From Syntrophomonadaceae bacterium (GTDB lineage: Bacteria; Bacillota; Syntrophomonadia; Syntrophomonadales; Syntrophomonadaceae): DNA of 8,131 nt. The translations under genes were made by a program, and so were the position numbers. Shown piece after piece: positions 5,820 through 8,131 of this stretch; position 1 is the first letter of the stretch, and each line of letters opens with the position of its first letter. The notes below the pieces were generated by a model. That model made no database searches. It was given only the letters and a program-made list of their open reading frames with translations, and was not told the DNA's origin. The stretch is from NCBI GenBank assembly GCA_028698695.1, contig JAQVWB010000087.1:1-8131 (forward strand), written 5' to 3'.

Positions 5820-6689
5820 ATGAACTTAAAAGGTAAAAAACTATCATTAATATTAGCTTTGTTATTAGTATTTGTGATGACTGCTGTAGTAGGATGCGGG
5901 CAAAAAGAAGCAACTGATCCTGCTCAGAATGCTGTACCACCAGCAGCCAAAGAATTGAAACTGGCTACGACTACCAGCACGGAAGACTCCGGACTGTTGG
6001 ACGAATTACTTCCCGAATTTAAAAAAGATACCAATTATGATGTAAAAGTTATTGCCGTTGGCACCGGTCAGGCTATTGAAATGGGTGAAGCCGGCGATGT
6101 AGATGTTATCCTCGTGCACTCCCGCAAGGCGGAGGACAAATTTGTTGCAGATGGTTTTGGTGTTGACCGTCGTGATGTAATGTATAATGATTTCGTTGTT
6201 ATTGGACCGGCAGAAGACCCGGCAGGCATCAAAGGACAAACTGATGCACTGGCTGCATTTAAAGCTATTGCTGAAAAACAGGCACCATTTGTCTCCAGAG
6301 CTGATGATTCCGGAACTGATAAAAAAGAAAAAGGCATATGGGAAAAAGCTGAAATTAAACCGTCCGGAGCATGGTATATAGAAGCGGGACAGGGCATGGG
6401 CGATACCTTCCGTATGGCTGATGAGAAAAAGGCTTATACCCTTATTGACCGGGCTACCTATCTGTCACTGAAAGACAAGTATAATCTGGAAATCGTGGTT
6501 GAAGGAGATAAGTCGCTGTTTAATCCTTATGGCGTTATCCCCCTGAACCCGGAAAAATTCCCACAGGTTGATTATGAAGGAGCTACCAAATTTGCTGAAT
6601 GGCTTACCTCCGAAAAAGGACAAAAGATGATTGGTGAATTTGGAAAAGATAAATATGCACAATCATTGTTTATACCTGACGCAAAATAG
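5820..6689 (+). CDS. tupA: Tungstate ABC transporter, substrate-binding lipoprotein
   Basis: A 289-residue extracytoplasmic binding protein that captures tungstate and delivers it to TupB. Start: ATG at 5820 with AGGAGGG 6 bases upstream gives a short lipoprotein signal, MNLKGKK plus a hydrophobic core, ending in the lipobox Val-Val-Gly-Cys26. The mature protein would be lipid-anchored at Cys26. Family hallmarks seen are the anion-binding TTTSTEDSGLL (50-60), GTGQAIEMGEAGDVDVILVH, the NDFVVIGP segment, SRADDSGT (159-166) near the binding cleft, the AGQGMGDTFRMADEKKAYTL stretch and FNPYGVIPLNP. These separate TupA/WtpA-type proteins with the TTTS motif from molybdate-binding ModA, although some TupA-like proteins may also bind molybdate. 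It is the first gene of tupABC and is preceded by the cofactor riboswitch and terminator, so expression should fall when cofactor is plentiful. Confidence 0.95.
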   Translation: MNLKGKKLSLILALLLVFVMTAVVGCGQKEATDPAQNAVPPAAKELKLATTTSTEDSGLLDELLPEFKKDTNYDVKVIAVGTGQAIEMGEAGDVDVILVHSRKAEDKFVADGFGVDRRDVMYNDFVVIGPAEDPAGIKGQTDALAAFKAIAEKQAPFVSRADDSGTDKKEKGIWEKAEIKPSGAWYIEAGQGMGDTFRMADEKKAYTLIDRATYLSLKDKYNLEIVVEGDKSLFNPYGVIPLNPEKFPQVDYEGATKFAEWLTSEKGQKMIGEFGKDKYAQSLFIPDAK

Positions 6690-6726
6690 ATGATAGTAAT
6701 TTAACAGGAATAACAGGAGGAATGGC

Positions 6727-7446
6727 GTGGATATTTTTGTGCAGGGATTCAGGGAAGGCCTTTATTTAATCTGGCAACTCGATGAAGAAATACTTCAAGT
6801 TACCTTGCTTTCTCTGCAAGTATCGTTAACAGCTTTAATCCTGTCGGCTATTATAGGGATACCCAGTGGGGCAGCCCTGGCCCTGAAAAATATTCCTGGT
6901 AAAAGAATAATTTTAAACACTATTTATACACTGATGGGTCTGCCGCCAGTTCTGGCAGGCCTATTGGTGTATTTATTTCTTACTTATCGTGGACCGCTAG
7001 GGGAGTATCAACTGTTATTTACCCCAACGGCCATGGTAATAGCCCAGGTACAGCTGGCAGCGCCGATTGTATGTGGTTTGACTGCCCGGGCAGTAATGGC
7101 CTTGAATCAGGAAGTATATGATACTGCTGCCACCCTGGGAGCATCACGGCGTCAGGCCGCCAGGTCTATTATTCGTGAGTCGCGGGTTGGTATTGTAGCT
7201 GCATTAAGTACTGCACTGGGCAGAGTTATTGCTGAGGTGGGAGCGGTAATGCTGGTAGGGGGTAATATTCGCTGGAGTACCCGGGTTCTAACTACTTCGA
7301 TAGTATTGGAGACCCGTATGGGGAATTTCAGTACCGCCATTGCTATCGGTATAATTCTGCTAACCTTATCCTTTGTTATAAATATGTTTATACTTACATT
7401 GGAAAAGAGGACTTTTCGTTATGACAACACCATTCAAATTATATAA
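6727..7446 (+). CDS. tupB: Tungstate ABC transporter, permease subunit
   Basis: A 239-residue inner-membrane permease that forms the tungstate channel as a homodimer. Start: GTG at 6727 is set by AGGAGG (6715-6720), 6 bases upstream. An ATG at 6722 is one base from that site and out of frame. Five to six membrane segments are visible, including about 20-50, 58-82, 95-118 and 205-230. The cytoplasmic coupling loop, which docks on the ATPase, is the EAA-like segment at 129-148 (EVYDTAATLGASRRQAARSI), with the conserved Gly at 138. It is followed by the RVIAEVGAVMLVGGNI segment typical of tungstate/molybdate permeases. It lies 37 bases after tupA and overlaps tupC by 26 bases, so translation of the last two is probably coupled. 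Confidence 0.94.
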   Translation: MDIFVQGFREGLYLIWQLDEEILQVTLLSLQVSLTALILSAIIGIPSGAALALKNIPGKRIILNTIYTLMGLPPVLAGLLVYLFLTYRGPLGEYQLLFTPTAMVIAQVQLAAPIVCGLTARAVMALNQEVYDTAATLGASRRQAARSIIRESRVGIVAALSTALGRVIAEVGAVMLVGGNIRWSTRVLTTSIVLETRMGNFSTAIAIGIILLTLSFVINMFILTLEKRTFRYDNTIQII

Positions 7447-8131
7447 TGTTATCAAAAGGTATGGAGAACGAGAGGTTCTTAATGTAGACCAGCTTTCCAT
7501 AGAGGGCGGTAAAATATCAGCTATTTTAGGACCTAACGGTTCGGGAAAAAGTACCCTGCTGCGAATCATGGCGCTGTTATTGGTAAATGATGAAGGCCAA
7601 CTGGAAGCACTGGGCGAAACGGTAAAATGGGAAAAAAAACAATTATTAAGGCTGCGCCGACAAATGTCCATGGTCACGCAAACTTCCTTTATGTTTCAGG
7701 GTTCGGTAAACTACAATGTTGCCTATGGACTGCGGGTACGCAAAATGCCGGAAAAAACTATACAGGGCAGGGTAGATGAAGTGTTGGAAATGGTAGGCAT
7801 GTCTGCATATCGTGATGCAGATGCCCGCACCTTGTCAGGAGGAGAACGGCAAAAAGTTGCTATTGCCAGAGCCATAGCCGTAAATCCGCGCGTACTATTT
7901 CTGGATGAACCAACCTCAAACATTGATATATCAAGTGCTGCTGAAATCGAAAAATATATTCGCTACATTAATGAAGCCCAGGGTACTACCATTATTATGG
8001 TCACGCATAACCTGTTTCAGGCTAAACGACTGGCTGATGAAGTCCTGTTCATTCATGAGGGACATATAATTGAACAGGGAGGCAAGAACATTTTCGAACA
8101 ACCCCGGGATAAACGCACCGCTGCATTTCTA
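7421..8131 (+). CDS. tupC: Tungstate ABC transporter, ATP-binding subunit (3' end cut by window)
   Basis: The first 237 residues of the ATPase that drives tungstate import. The frame is open to the window's right edge, so the stop lies beyond it. Start: ATG at 7421, inside the end of tupB (26-base overlap), with GAGG at 7407-7410, 10 bases upstream. Visible motifs in order are Walker A GPNGSGKST (37-45), the Q-loop Gln87, signature LSGGE (138-142), Walker B VLFLDEP (158-164) with catalytic Glu163, the D-loop SNID (166-169), and the switch His196. All are intact, so the ATPase should be active. Many ABC ATPases for oxyanions carry a C-terminal regulatory domain; whether this one does cannot be seen here. 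Most of the expected length for a TupC without that domain is already present. Confidence 0.95.
   Translation, partial: MTTPFKLYNVIKRYGEREVLNVDQLSIEGGKISAILGPNGSGKSTLLRIMALLLVNDEGQLEALGETVKWEKKQLLRLRRQMSMVTQTSFMFQGSVNYNVAYGLRVRKMPEKTIQGRVDEVLEMVGMSAYRDADARTLSGGERQKVAIARAIAVNPRVLFLDEPTSNIDISSAAEIEKYIRYINEAQGTTIIMVTHNLFQAKRLADEVLFIHEGHIIEQGGKNIFEQPRDKRTAAFL

Noticed and set aside
6006..6662. Several open frames on both strands inside tupA
   Set aside because: They lie wholly within the clear tupA frame, lack binding sites and show no recognisable protein character.
7366..7923. Minus-strand open frames opposite tupB/tupC
   Set aside because: They are antisense to highly conserved ABC transporter motifs, so they are shadows of the coding strand.

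Overview
The window looks like the chromosome of an anaerobic Gram-positive-type bacterium of the Firmicutes/Clostridia. The grounds are strong GGAGG-type ribosome binding sites, a lipoprotein TupA, a Moco/Tuco-type riboswitch followed by an intrinsic terminator, moderate GC, and a dedicated tungstate importer, which is common in syntrophic and acetogenic clostridia. A Syntrophomonas-like relative is a guess from gene content and was not tested.

Layout. (1) Positions 1-3179, plus strand: three genes I do not recognise. They are a small polytopic membrane protein cut by the window edge, a 512-residue exported or membrane-anchored protein with a Trp-rich segment, and a 359-residue cytosolic protein ending in a four-cysteine zinc ribbon. 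The last two are 21 bases apart and look co-transcribed. (2) Positions 3176-5577: a minus-strand GAF-like/LuxR-type regulator, divergent from a plus-strand NCS1-family (CodB-like) nucleobase permease. About 100 bp separate their starts and hold a good sigma-70-type promoter and a perfect 12-bp palindrome. The regulator converges with the zinc-ribbon gene, and their stop codons overlap by 4 bases. (3) Positions 5574-8131, plus strand: the tungstate uptake operon tupA-tupB-tupC (tupC runs off the window). Its promoter overlaps the permease stop codon, and its leader carries a Moco/Tuco-family aptamer followed by an intrinsic terminator that ends 42 bases before the tupA start.

How it works together. 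TupA (lipoprotein) captures tungstate outside the membrane, TupB forms the channel and TupC supplies ATP hydrolysis. The leader RNA probably senses the finished pterin cofactor (tungsten or molybdenum form) and attenuates transcription when cofactor is abundant, so that metal uptake follows demand. The LuxR/permease pair looks like a local regulator controlling uptake of a nucleobase or similar heterocycle. The first cluster is the most obscure part: an envelope protein with a probable cytoplasmic Trp-rich/coiled-coil half next to a zinc-ribbon protein suggests a two-component complex of unknown role.

No tRNA, rRNA, insertion sequence, CRISPR array or phage feature was seen.
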